Part shown: positions 18,281-26,493 of the stretch, piece after piece
Numbering within the stretch: the stretch's first letter is position 1
Layout of the letters: every line of letters starts with the position of its first letter
Source of the DNA: JAUNSR01 sp036655355
Lineage (GTDB): Bacteria > Bacteroidota > Bacteroidia > Bacteroidales > JAUNSR01
DNA: 64,000 bases
Assembly (NCBI GenBank): GCA_036655355.1
Contig: JAVVQG010000005.1
Span: 124,001-188,000 of the forward strand
Direction of reading: 5' to 3'
The notes under the pieces: generated by a model
Database searches by the model: none
What the model was told of the DNA's origin: nothing
What the model saw: only the letters and a program-made list of their open reading frames with translations
Translations under genes and position numbers: made by a program

Positions 18281-21121
18281 ATGATCCAAAAACTAATATC
18301 CCTCCCCCCTAACGCCGTTTCCTCTTTCTACCGCGTCGCAAACGCTGCAGAAGGAGAATATTTCGCGACTTGCGATCCTGTCGGGGCCCGAATCGGCTCG
18401 GGCGGCGGTACGGCTTGGGCGCTGGAGGATGCCCGGAATGCGGGCGTATTGCGAGAAGAGAACAAACGAATCATACTCCATGCCGGAGGTCAGAGTCGCC
18501 GTTTACCGGCCTATGCGCCGGCGGGGAAAATCTTTACGCCGATACCGGTGATGCGTTGGGCGCGGGGCGAGCGGTTGACGCAGAACCTGATGACGCGTCA
18601 GTTGGCGCTGTATGAGAAGATGCTGCAGAAAGCACCGGCGAATCAGAAGACGTTGATTGCCAGTGGCGACGTGTACATTCACACCGACAAACCGTTGGGT
18701 GAGATTCCCGAAGCGGATGTGGTGGTGTACGGCTTGTGGGATGAGACCGGAGCGGCGAGTAATCACGGGGTGTTCGCGATTCGTCGCGATGGCAACGGGG
18801 CGCTCGACCGGATGTTGCAGAAACCGAGTGCGGAGACGTTGGCGGAGATTTCGCAGAGCCACCTTTACCTGTTGGATATCGGGGTGTGGCTGTTGAGCGA
18901 TCGTGCGCTTGCGTTGTTGGACAAACGGAGCCGGGAACGCGGTGTGAACGGTGCGCTGGGGAATTACGATCTGTACAGTGAGTTCGGCTATGCCTTGGGC
19001 ACGAATGCGCCGCTGCACGATCCGGAGATCGGGGAGCTGACCGTGAAGGTGCTTCCGCTTGAAGGGGGCGGCTTTTACCATTACGGCACGAGTCGCGAGT
19101 TGATCTCCTCTACCCTGCGTTTGCAGAACCTCGTTTCCGATCAGCGTTCGATCCTTCAGAATCACCACAAACCGCATCCTTCGATCTTTATTCAGAATGC
19201 GCGGGTGGATCATCCGCTGTGTAAGGAGAATCCGAATTTGTGGATCGAGAATGCGCACATCGCATCGCAATGGAGTCTGACGCATGAACATGTGATTACG
19301 GGGGTGCCGGTGAACGACTGGTCGCTCGCCTTGCCTGCGGGTGTGTGCATCGACGTGGTGCCGGTGGACGGATCGGCGTATGCGGCGCGTCCGTATGGAT
19401 TCAACGATCCGTTCAAGGGTTCGATCGCCGATGCCGCGACGCTTTATCAGGGGATCGCGTTTGAAGCGTGGACGAGTCGGCGCGGCATCGCATCGCAATT
19501 CGAAGCGTTCGGTGCGATGGACCTGCAGGAGACGCCGCTGTTTCCGGTAGTGGATTCGATCGCCGATTTGGGATTGGTGCTGCGTTGGATGACTTCGGAG
19601 CCGGAATTGGAAGCGGGTCGCACGATCTGGTTGCGTTCGGAACGGTTGAGTGCCAACCAACTGATGGAGCGTGCGTCGGTGTTGCGTTTGGAGGAGCAGC
19701 GTATCGCTTTTCGATTGGAATCGCTGCAACTGCTGGCCCGGAATCATGCCAAGAGTGTGTTTTATCAGAGTGATCTGGCGCAGATCGCCACGTTGTATGC
19801 CGAAAATGAGTTGGCGTTACCGGCTCCCCTCCCGGCGAATGAACCGATGATGAAACGGGTGCACGACGCGATGTTCCGTTCCCGTACGCTCGCGTTGAAG
19901 GGGATGGAGCAAGAGGCGACGCAACGAAGTAACGATGCGTTCGGACTGTTGAGCGGCTCGATGGTGAAGGCGATGGCGGGTAAGAAGCAATTGCCGGTGA
20001 TGACCACGCATTCCGATCAGATCGTATGGGGCCGGTCGCCGGTGCGTATCGACTTGGCGGGCGGATGGACGGATACCCCTCCCTATTGCCTGTTGGAAGG
20101 GGGCGCGGTGGTGAATGTGGCCATCGAGTTGAACGGTCAGCCGCCGTTGCAGGTGTATGTGAAACCGTCTCGTACGTATGAGATCATTTTGCGTTCGATT
20201 GACTTGGGGGCGCACGAAACGGTGCGTACGTTCGAGGAGCTGCGTGCGTTCAACAAACTGGGATCGCCGTTCTCCATTCCAAAGGCGTCGCTTGCCTTGG
20301 TGGGTTTCCTGCCTGAGTTCTGTAAGGAGACGTTCGGCTCGCTGGAAGAGCAGTTGCGTGCCTTCGGGTGTGGTATCGAGGTGACGTTGCTGGCTGCGAT
20401 TCCCGCGGGAAGCGGATTGGGTACGAGCAGTGTGCTGGGCGGTACGGTGCTGGGGGCGTTGAGTAATTTCTGCGGTCTGAGCTGGGATAAGAATGAGGTG
20501 TGCAATCAGACGTTGGTGCTGGAGCAGTTGCTGACGAGCGGCGGCGGCTGGCAGGATCAGTACGGCGGTATTCTGCCCGGGGTGAAGCTTTTCACGACGT
20601 CGGCGGGAATCTCGCAGCGTCCGGAAGCACGTTGGGCGTCGGATGCGTTGTTCACCGATGCGGCCACTCGGGAGTGTCACCTGTTGTATTATACGGGGAT
20701 CACGCGTACGGCGAAGAACATCCTGGGCGAGATCGTGAAGAACATGTTCCTGAATTCGGAGTCGCACCTGCGTTTGCTGCGTGAGATGCGTCAGCATGCG
20801 TATGAGACGTTCGATGCGTTGCAGCACAACAACTGGGATGCGTACGGTAGGATGATCGCGCAGACGTGGCAGCAGAATCAGTTGCTGGATCCGGGTACGA
20901 ATCCGGCGGCGGTGGCTTCTTTGATTGCCCGCGTATCGGATTATTGCAGCGGCTACAAATTGCCGGGCGCCGGCGGGGGCGGTTACCTGTATATGGTGGC
21001 GAAAGATCCGCAGGCCGCTTTGCGCATCCGCCAGGAGCTGACGCAGAACCCGCCGAACGGCAACGCCCGCTTCGTGGAGATGCACGTGAGTGGGAAGGGG
21101 CTGGAGATTAGTAGGTCGTGA
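18281..21121 (+). CDS. fkp: Bifunctional L-fucokinase / L-fucose-1-phosphate guanylyltransferase
   Basis: Fkp turns free L-fucose into GDP-L-fucose in two steps, used in Bacteroides to fucosylate capsule and glycoproteins. The product is 946 residues from ATG 18281, the family length. The N-terminal pyrophosphorylase half holds HAGGQSRRLP near residue 67 and a following K-(x)-FTPIPV. The C-terminal GHMP kinase half holds VRIDLAGGWTD near 588, PAGSGLGTSS near 707 and a final PGAGGGG loop. A TTG four codons upstream is in frame but an ATG is preferred. GC content is far higher than in the genes before it. A perfect REP palindrome follows the stop. Confidence 0.96.
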   Translation: MIQKLISLPPNAVSSFYRVANAAEGEYFATCDPVGARIGSGGGTAWALEDARNAGVLREENKRIILHAGGQSRRLPAYAPAGKIFTPIPVMRWARGERLTQNLMTRQLALYEKMLQKAPANQKTLIASGDVYIHTDKPLGEIPEADVVVYGLWDETGAASNHGVFAIRRDGNGALDRMLQKPSAETLAEISQSHLYLLDIGVWLLSDRALALLDKRSRERGVNGALGNYDLYSEFGYALGTNAPLHDPEIGELTVKVLPLEGGGFYHYGTSRELISSTLRLQNLVSDQRSILQNHHKPHPSIFIQNARVDHPLCKENPNLWIENAHIASQWSLTHEHVITGVPVNDWSLALPAGVCIDVVPVDGSAYAARPYGFNDPFKGSIADAATLYQGIAFEAWTSRRGIASQFEAFGAMDLQETPLFPVVDSIADLGLVLRWMTSEPELEAGRTIWLRSERLSANQLMERASVLRLEEQRIAFRLESLQLLARNHAKSVFYQSDLAQIATLYAENELALPAPLPANEPMMKRVHDAMFRSRTLALKGMEQEATQRSNDAFGLLSGSMVKAMAGKKQLPVMTTHSDQIVWGRSPVRIDLAGGWTDTPPYCLLEGGAVVNVAIELNGQPPLQVYVKPSRTYEIILRSIDLGAHETVRTFEELRAFNKLGSPFSIPKASLALVGFLPEFCKETFGSLEEQLRAFGCGIEVTLLAAIPAGSGLGTSSVLGGTVLGALSNFCGLSWDKNEVCNQTLVLEQLLTSGGGWQDQYGGILPGVKLFTTSAGISQRPEARWASDALFTDAATRECHLLYYTGITRTAKNILGEIVKNMFLNSESHLRLLREMRQHAYETFDALQHNNWDAYGRMIAQTWQQNQLLDPGTNPAAVASLIARVSDYCSGYKLPGAGGGGYLYMVAKDPQAALRIRQELTQNPPNGNARFVEMHVSGKGLEISRS

Positions 21122-21126
21122 TATTT

Positions 21127-21149
21127 GGCGCGAGTTTGTAACTCGCGCC
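21127..21149. repeat. REP-like palindrome (perfect copy)
   Basis: Arms ggcgcgagtt and aactcgcgcc are perfectly complementary around a tgt loop, 6 bases after the fkp stop. It is the most symmetrical member of the family found from 21.1 to 34.1 kb, and it could also act as an RNA hairpin protecting or ending the fkp message. Confidence 0.85.
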
Positions 21150-21179
21150 GGTTCCCTGTTTTCTATGACATTCTAGTTT

Positions 21180-21209
21180 TTGCGGCATTTTATGGCTATA
21201 TTGCCGCAA
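21180..21209. promoter_or_regulatory. Inverted repeat upstream of the Fic gene, operator candidate
   Basis: The arms ttgcggca (21180-21187) and tgccgcaa (21202-21209) match perfectly over 8 bp, with a 14-base spacer, 40 bases before the Fic start. The Fic protein has a C-terminal winged-helix-like domain, so autoregulation at this site is possible. Evidence is only the symmetry and position. Confidence 0.35.
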
Positions 21210-21248
21210 ATTTTGCGTCATTATTGCATTCTTAACACCGCATTGATT

Positions 21249-22538
21249 ATGTACATACACGAACACTCAAATTGGACTGACTTCAGATGGGATTATGATA
21301 AGATCGCATTAATACTGGATGATGTCAGCCGTGAACAAGGGAAATTATATGGTCGTCTTTCAAATTTAGGTTTTAAAGAACAGATTCGTACAACGGCGGA
21401 AAACATCGCACTAGATGTAGTATATTCCTCAGAAATAGAGGGTATTAAATTTAATGTAGATGAAGTTCGGTCGTCTGTTTCAAAAAGACTTGGTATTGAT
21501 AATGTAAAACAAGTTCATTCTACTCATTCCATTGATGCGATCGTTTCTGTAATGTTGGATGCGATCGAACATTATGAGAGGTCATTAACAAAAGATAAAT
21601 TGTGTGCCTGGCAATCGGCATTCTTTACGGCACCGTATAGTGAGGGGCATAGAATTGAAATTGGGATGTATCGTACGCACGAAGAACATGTCGTCTCAGG
21701 AGCTTTTGGAAGAGAAAAAGTTCATTTTATAGCACCCGGCCCTAACCGCATTGAAGAGGAAATGAGCCATTTTATGGATTGGTTTAATCAAGATAAGCCC
21801 GTTCCCTCTATTATTCGTTCGGCAATTGCCCATTTTTGGTTTGTAACCATTCATCCGTTTGAAGATGGTAATGGTCGCTTAGCAAGGATTTTAGGAGATG
21901 TGTTTTTAGCAAAGGGAGAAAAAAGCACTCTTCGCTTCTACAATATATCCTCTGAAATCAATCGTGATAAGAAGCATTATTATGAGATCCTTGAGAAAAC
22001 CCAAAGAGGTGACGGCGACATTACAGAATGGCTCTTTTGGTATTTGAAAACTCTTTATAAAGCAATTCTGAATGCGAATGTAGCAGTCAATACGGTACTT
22101 AATAAAAGTCTCTTCTGGATTAGAATAGCCGGAATTCCTCTTTCAGAGCGTCAAACGAATACGATTAATTTATTTTTAGATGGGTATGAAGCTAAAATAA
22201 CATCTAAGAAGTGGGCTGAGATAAATGATTGTTCTTCGGATACCGCCAATAGAGATATTAAAGATCTTCTTGAGAAAGGAATATTATGTGAAGATGTCCC
22301 GGGTGCCAAGCGCCCCAGTTATTCGATCGTTTATGTTCCCTTGGAAGATGATATCACACAGCATTTCTCAGATGTTGAGATTCAGGAAGAAGAATCCGGG
22401 GTTTATATGGTGGCTCTTTTTGAAGGAAGGAAGCAAATCCATGAGCGCATTCTTAAATTAGATGCTGAACGATATAATAAAGGGGACCTTCCTCTAGCCA
22501 ACTTATTGAATAAGTATTGTTCTTATTTGATTGATTAG
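21249..22538 (+). CDS. Fic-family protein (AMPylase type, class II) with C-terminal winged helix
   Basis: A 429-residue protein. I use ATG 21249 because the upstream in-frame TTG would put an inverted repeat inside the gene. The Fic core motif HPFEDGNGRLAR is at about residues 202-213. An auto-inhibitory motif of the (S/T)-x-x-x-E-(G/N) type, SSEIEG, is at about 60-65, before the core as in class II Fic proteins. The C-terminal part (SDTANRDIKDLLEKGI) looks like a DNA-binding winged helix. Fic enzymes usually transfer AMP to a target protein. It is AT-richer than fkp and the ATPase beside it, suggesting acquisition. Confidence 0.92.
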   Translation: MYIHEHSNWTDFRWDYDKIALILDDVSREQGKLYGRLSNLGFKEQIRTTAENIALDVVYSSEIEGIKFNVDEVRSSVSKRLGIDNVKQVHSTHSIDAIVSVMLDAIEHYERSLTKDKLCAWQSAFFTAPYSEGHRIEIGMYRTHEEHVVSGAFGREKVHFIAPGPNRIEEEMSHFMDWFNQDKPVPSIIRSAIAHFWFVTIHPFEDGNGRLARILGDVFLAKGEKSTLRFYNISSEINRDKKHYYEILEKTQRGDGDITEWLFWYLKTLYKAILNANVAVNTVLNKSLFWIRIAGIPLSERQTNTINLFLDGYEAKITSKKWAEINDCSSDTANRDIKDLLEKGILCEDVPGAKRPSYSIVYVPLEDDITQHFSDVEIQEEESGVYMVALFEGRKQIHERILKLDAERYNKGDLPLANLLNKYCSYLID

Positions 22539-22577
22539 ATTGATAAGGATAACCGCGAGCTGATTTATCGGCCAAAT

Positions 22578-22602
22578 TCCTTCAATCGTAATTGACAAAA
22601 TA
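22578..22602 (+). repeat. 25-bp direct repeat, copy 1
   Basis: The bases tccttcaatcgtaattgaca and the next five recur exactly 40 bases later (22618-22642), and once inverted at 22658-22679. It lies between the Fic and ATPase genes. Confidence 0.85.
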
Positions 22603-22616
22603 CCGAAAATCGAGTA

Positions 22617-22685
22617 ATCCTTCAATCGTAATTGACAAAATAGCCAAAACGGGGCGGTTTGTCAATTACGATTGAAGGATTTTTT
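22617..22685 (+). terminator. 23-bp-stem hairpin built from repeat copies 2 and 3
   Basis: Copy 2 (22617-22639) and the inverted copy 3 (22658-22680) are perfectly complementary over 23 bp with an 18-base GC-rich loop, followed by tttttg. The structure would work as an intrinsic terminator for the Fic transcript or as a leader hairpin for the ATPase gene, whose ATG is at 22718. The two direct copies with a 40-base period plus the inverted copy form a pattern that a plain terminator does not require. Confidence 0.75.
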
Positions 22686-22717
22686 GTAAATTTGAGGGTA
22701 ACGTAAAAAGAAATCGC

Positions 22718-23932
22718 ATGAAACTTAAGAAATATATCCCCCGACCGCTGTATGTCGCGAAAATCCGGCCTTTTGTGGGGAAGTCCATTATCAAAGTTTT
22801 GACGGGTCAGCGACGGGTGGGTAAAAGCTACATCCTGATTCAACTCATCGACGAGATTCTGAAAGAGAATCCCGAGGCGAATATCATTTTTGTGGACAAG
22901 GAGTTGCAGGAATTCTCGGATGTGCGGGATTCGGAGCAGTTGTATCGTTTTGTGACGGCGCAACTGAAGGAGGGTGCGAATTACCTGTTTATCGATGAGG
23001 TGCAGGAGATTGCCTCTTTTGAACTGGCATTGCGCAGTTTGCTGAATGAGGAGAAGTGCGATATTTTCTGTACGGGGAGTAATGCCAAGATGTTGTCGGG
23101 CGAGTTGGCCACGACGCTCGGGGGGCGTTACATCGAGTTTCCGGTGCATTCGTTGAGTTATCGCGAGTTCCTGGAGTTTCATCGCATCGAGGATTCCAAT
23201 CATCACCTGGTTAAATACCTGACGTTGGGCGGAATGCCGTATCAGGTACATCTGGGTTTGGATGAACAGGTGATTTTCGAGTACCTGAAGAGTATCTATT
23301 CCACGATTCTACTGCGCGATGTGGTGGCGAGGGAATCGATTCGCAATGTGTCGTTTTTGGAGAATCTGGTGGCGTTTCTGGCTGACAATACGGGGAGTTT
23401 GTTTTCGGCACAGAACATCAGCAAATACCTGAAATCGCAGCAGATCAATATCCCGACGCAGACGATTCTGAGTTATCTGCGGGCGCTGGCCAACGCTTAT
23501 TTTATCCACAAGGTGCAGCGGGCGGAGGTGAACGGTCTGAAGATTTTCGAAATCGGCGAGAAGTATTATTTTGAGGATTTGGGACTGCGTAATGCGGTGC
23601 GACGGTTCGATTTTCGAAGTGACGTGAATAAGCTGATGGAGAATGTGGTGTATATGCACCTTCGCCGGATGGGTTATACCGTGTACGTGGGTAAGAAGGA
23701 GAATAAGGAGATTGATTTTATCGCCGATCGAAACGGTGAACGACTCTATGTGCAGGTGGCGTATATGTTGCTGGATCAAACAACGATCGACCGTGAGTTC
23801 GGAAACCTGATGGAGATTGAGGATCATTATCCGAAATTGGTGGTGACGATGGACGAATTGCCCGTTAGCGGCAGTTATTTCGGAATTCGCCAAGTTCATC
23901 TGAGGGAGTTTTTACTGGGGAGCACGAGTTGA
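22718..23932 (+). CDS. AAA-type ATPase with C-terminal DUF4143 domain
   Basis: A 404-residue protein. Walker A is GQRRVGKSYIL near residue 30, Walker B is YLFIDEVQEI near 90. The C-terminal part (ENVVYMHLRRMGYTVYVG, then KEIDFIADR with E/D-x-D and a following Q) is the nuclease-like DUF4143 domain. Such standalone ATPases are common and scattered in Bacteroidota; their role is unsettled, and they behave like mobile genes. The last codons GSTS and the TGA stop are contributed by a REP palindrome. The next gene, a regulator, starts 41 bases on. Confidence 0.9.
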   Translation: MKLKKYIPRPLYVAKIRPFVGKSIIKVLTGQRRVGKSYILIQLIDEILKENPEANIIFVDKELQEFSDVRDSEQLYRFVTAQLKEGANYLFIDEVQEIASFELALRSLLNEEKCDIFCTGSNAKMLSGELATTLGGRYIEFPVHSLSYREFLEFHRIEDSNHHLVKYLTLGGMPYQVHLGLDEQVIFEYLKSIYSTILLRDVVARESIRNVSFLENLVAFLADNTGSLFSAQNISKYLKSQQINIPTQTILSYLRALANAYFIHKVQRAEVNGLKIFEIGEKYYFEDLGLRNAVRRFDFRSDVNKLMENVVYMHLRRMGYTVYVGKKENKEIDFIADRNGERLYVQVAYMLLDQTTIDREFGNLMEIEDHYPKLVVTMDELPVSGSYFGIRQVHLREFLLGSTS

Positions 23933-23943
23933 AAACTCGCGCT
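23922..23943. repeat. REP-like palindrome holding the ATPase stop codon
   Basis: The arms gcacgagtt and aactcgcgc surround gaa. The TGA stop of the ATPase gene (23930-23932) lies inside. A partial second copy, gtttgtaactcgtgac, follows at 23946-23961. Together they fill the gap before the regulator gene. Confidence 0.82.
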
Positions 23944-23973
23944 AGGTTTGTAACTCGTGACAAATAAAGGAAT

Positions 23974-24954
23974 ATGGCAAAATCAAATACAAAATTTGTT
24001 TCTAAGGTGAAGCACCTTTCCGATCGCCTTGCGGGGGAGATTCGGGAGGGTGCTTTTCCTGTCGGCAGCCAATTGCCGTCGATCAATACGTTGAGCGCGG
24101 AGCTGGGGGTGTCTCGCGATACGGTGTTCAAGGCCTTTATGGAGCTGAAGGAGCGCGGGATGATCGGGGTTGCGCCCGGAAAGGGGTATGTGGTGACGGC
24201 GCCGGTGACGCGTGTGTTGCTGCTGCTCGATGAATACACCCCTTTCAAGCACGCGCTCTATACGGCGTTCAGCGCGGGATTGCCGGAGAATCACAAGGTG
24301 GATCTGTTGTTTCATCAGTACAACGAGCGGTTGTTTAACCTGATGGTGCGGGAGTCGCTGGGACAGTACGACAAGTATGTGGTGATGAATTTCCATCCCG
24401 ATCGGTTGGCGCCGGTGCTGGAGGAGGCGGATCCGGAGAAGGTGCTGTTGCTTGATTTCGGCGATTTCGAGAAGGGGGAGCGTGCGTTCATCGCGCAGGA
24501 TTTCCGGGGTGCGTTCCACACGGGATTGCAGGAGGCGTTGCCGCTTTTCAGGAAGTACCGGCGATTGAATTTCGTGATTCCCGAAGCGTGTCACCATCCC
24601 CGTTCGGGCGAGGAGGTGTTTCTGGCTTTTTGTGCCGAAAACGGGTTCGAAGGGGAGATCGTGCGGGAACTGACGCCGGAACGGGTGCGTGCCCAGGAGG
24701 CGTTTCTGGTGCTGACGTTGCCCGATCTGGTGACGATCGTGAAGGAGGCGCGCGCACGGAACCTGGTGCTCGGGGAGCAAACGGGACTGCTGGCGTACAA
24801 CGAAATCCCTCCTTACGAGGTGATCGACAAGGGGGTGACTTCGCTCTCGGTGGATTTCCGGGAGATGGGACGGCTGGCGGCGCGTTTCGTGGCTTTCAAC
24901 GAATCGGTGCGTACCGTTTTGCCGACGAATCTATTGGTTCGGGAAACGTTATAG
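23974..24954 (+). CDS. fucR: GntR-family transcriptional regulator, probable fucose regulator
   Basis: A 326-residue protein with an N-terminal GntR winged helix (SQLPSINTLSAELGVSRDTV, residues about 30-49, then GKGYVVT) and a C-terminal sugar-binding-protein-like domain (LLLLDEYTPFKHALYTAF onwards). That layout fits regulators that sense a free sugar. It lies directly upstream of fucP-gmd-fcl, as a GntR-type FucR does in Bacteroides fucose operons. The gene name is by context and similarity, not proof. A strong terminator follows, so it forms its own unit. GC-rich, like its neighbours. Confidence 0.82.
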   Translation: MAKSNTKFVSKVKHLSDRLAGEIREGAFPVGSQLPSINTLSAELGVSRDTVFKAFMELKERGMIGVAPGKGYVVTAPVTRVLLLLDEYTPFKHALYTAFSAGLPENHKVDLLFHQYNERLFNLMVRESLGQYDKYVVMNFHPDRLAPVLEEADPEKVLLLDFGDFEKGERAFIAQDFRGAFHTGLQEALPLFRKYRRLNFVIPEACHHPRSGEEVFLAFCAENGFEGEIVRELTPERVRAQEAFLVLTLPDLVTIVKEARARNLVLGEQTGLLAYNEIPPYEVIDKGVTSLSVDFREMGRLAARFVAFNESVRTVLPTNLLVRETL

Positions 24955-25002
24955 GGGAATCGGATTGCATGTAAACGGATTGATTTATCCTTTCCATCGC
25001 TC

Positions 25003-25039
25003 AAGGTGTGCTGAATTATTTTCAGCACACCTTTTTTTG
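25003..25039 (+). terminator. Intrinsic terminator after the GntR regulator
   Basis: Arms aaggtgtgctgaa (25003-25015) and ttcagcacacctt (25021-25033) pair perfectly over 13 bp with loop ttatt, followed by a run of seven T. It separates the regulator from the fucP operon. Confidence 0.9.
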
Positions 25040-25042
25040 TTT

Positions 25043-25050
25043 TATATTTG
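25043..25050 (+). promoter_or_regulatory. Bacteroidota -7 promoter element for fucP
   Basis: TATATTTG fits the Bacteroidota -7 consensus TAnnTTTG. Transcription would start near 25057, leaving a leader of about 17 bases before ATG 25074. The -33 region falls in the upper arm of the terminator and has no clean TTTG at the usual distance, so the promoter may need an activator or release of a repressor. Confidence 0.55.
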
Positions 25051-25073
25051 CATAAATTAAAATTGAGAAACGG

Positions 25074-26486
25074 ATGGATAAAAACCCGAATCGGACCGAA
25101 AACGCACTTGAAACATGTTATATGGAGGGAACCACAACAACTTATACCAAGGTTCCCGGAGGAAATTTAGCCGAAGCAACCTCCTCCCCGTCCCTTTTTA
25201 GAGTGGGCGACGTGAATTACCTCCTCCCCTTCGCACTGGTTACTTCGCTGTTTTTTATTTGGGGATTGGCCAACAACATGACCGATACGCTGCTGGCGGC
25301 TTTCAGCAAGATCATGGAGATGACTTCGGTGCAGACCTCTTTCATTCAGATGGCATTTTACGGTGCGTATTTCTGCTTTGCGTTGCCGACGGCGCTTTTT
25401 ATCCGTCGCTTCTCCTACCGCGCGGGCATCGTGACCGGTTTGGCGCTGTTTGCGACGGGCGGATTTCTGTTTTATCCGGCGGGCGAGGCGGCGAGTTATC
25501 CGTTTTACCTGTTGGCGATCTACATCCTGGCAGCGGGTTGCTCCATCTTGGAAACGACGGCGAATCCGTTTGTACTGGCGATGGGGCCGGAACAGACGGC
25601 GACGCGGCGACTGAACCTGGCACAATCTTTCAACCCGATCGGCTCGATCGCGGGGCTGCTGATCAGCAAGTATTTTATCCTTTCGTCGCTCGCCTCAGAC
25701 GCATCGCGCGGGGAGATGAATGCCGTGCAATTGGCGGAGAACCGGCAGTCGGAGCTTTTCGCGGTGAGTGCCCCCTATTTCGTGACGGGCAGCTTGATGC
25801 TGATCGTGATGCTGGTGTTCGCCTTTTACCGCATGCCGCAGATCCAGGATCGCGCGGAGGGAAATTTGCGTGCGGTGGTGGGCCGATTGTACCGCAACAA
25901 GGTGTATCGCTACGGCGTGGTGGCGCAGTTTTTTTATGTGGGGGCGCAGATCTGCGTGTGGTCGTACCTCATTCAATATGTGTGTGCGCAGCGTGGGATA
26001 TCGCCCGGCGAGGCATCGCAATACAGTGTGATTTCGGTGGCGTTGTTTACGGGCGCCCGTTTTCTGTTTACCGCCCTGATGCGCTACATCGCCCCTGCCC
26101 GTCTGTTGCTGTTCGCTTCGACGGCGGCCGCGCTGTGTACGTTTGAGGTGATTACGGGAAGCGGGATGCCGGCGATCATCGCGCTGGTGGGGATCTCGTT
26201 CTTCATGTCGCTGATGTTCCCGACAATCTACGGTCTGGCGCTGGAAGGGATCGGCGGCGACAGCAAGTTCGGTGCCTCGGGTCTGATCATGTCGATTCTG
26301 GGAGGCGCCCTGTTTCCGCTTGCTCAAGGGGCGATCGCAACGAATTTCCCCGCTTTTCAGCCCGCAACGGGAACCTTCGGTGAGAATTTCGCGTTATCTT
26401 ATGTGGTGCCGCTCGCTTGTTTCGCGGTGGTAATCGCTTACAGTTGGTTTGCAGCGCGAGTTTGTAACTCGTGCCTTAAAAAATAA
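25074..26486 (+). CDS. fucP: L-fucose:H+ symporter (MFS)
   Basis: A 470-residue major-facilitator transporter that brings L-fucose into the cytoplasm with a proton. After a hydrophilic N-terminal tail of about 50 residues come twelve predicted membrane helices. The first contains FIWGLANNMTDTLL, with the Asp that matches the substrate-site Asp46 of E. coli FucP. The fourth region contains CSILETTANPF, whose Glu matches Glu135. The last residues RVCNSC are coded by a REP palindrome, so the C-terminus has been altered. gmd follows after 7 bases. Imported fucose is the substrate of Fkp. Confidence 0.93.
   Translation: MDKNPNRTENALETCYMEGTTTTYTKVPGGNLAEATSSPSLFRVGDVNYLLPFALVTSLFFIWGLANNMTDTLLAAFSKIMEMTSVQTSFIQMAFYGAYFCFALPTALFIRRFSYRAGIVTGLALFATGGFLFYPAGEAASYPFYLLAIYILAAGCSILETTANPFVLAMGPEQTATRRLNLAQSFNPIGSIAGLLISKYFILSSLASDASRGEMNAVQLAENRQSELFAVSAPYFVTGSLMLIVMLVFAFYRMPQIQDRAEGNLRAVVGRLYRNKVYRYGVVAQFFYVGAQICVWSYLIQYVCAQRGISPGEASQYSVISVALFTGARFLFTALMRYIAPARLLLFASTAAALCTFEVITGSGMPAIIALVGISFFMSLMFPTIYGLALEGIGGDSKFGASGLIMSILGGALFPLAQGAIATNFPAFQPATGTFGENFALSYVVPLACFAVVIAYSWFAARVCNSCLKK
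26454..26475. repeat. REP-like palindrome inside the 3' end of fucP
   Basis: Arms gcgcgagtt and aactcgtgc lie around tgt, within codons for A-R-V-C-N-S-C. Here the fucP frame reads through the element instead of stopping in it, and ends four codons later. Confidence 0.82.
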
Positions 26487-26493
26487 AAATACC

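Noticed and set aside
18503..21085. Long open frames on the minus strand inside fkp (over 400 codons each)
   Set aside because: They mirror the third-position GC bias of fkp, are arginine- and glutamine-rich without domains, and the plus-strand Fkp motifs are complete.
22578..22680. CRISPR array, because of 40-base spaced direct repeats
   Set aside because: Only two direct copies plus one inverted copy are present, the in-between sequences are 15 bases, and no cas gene is near.
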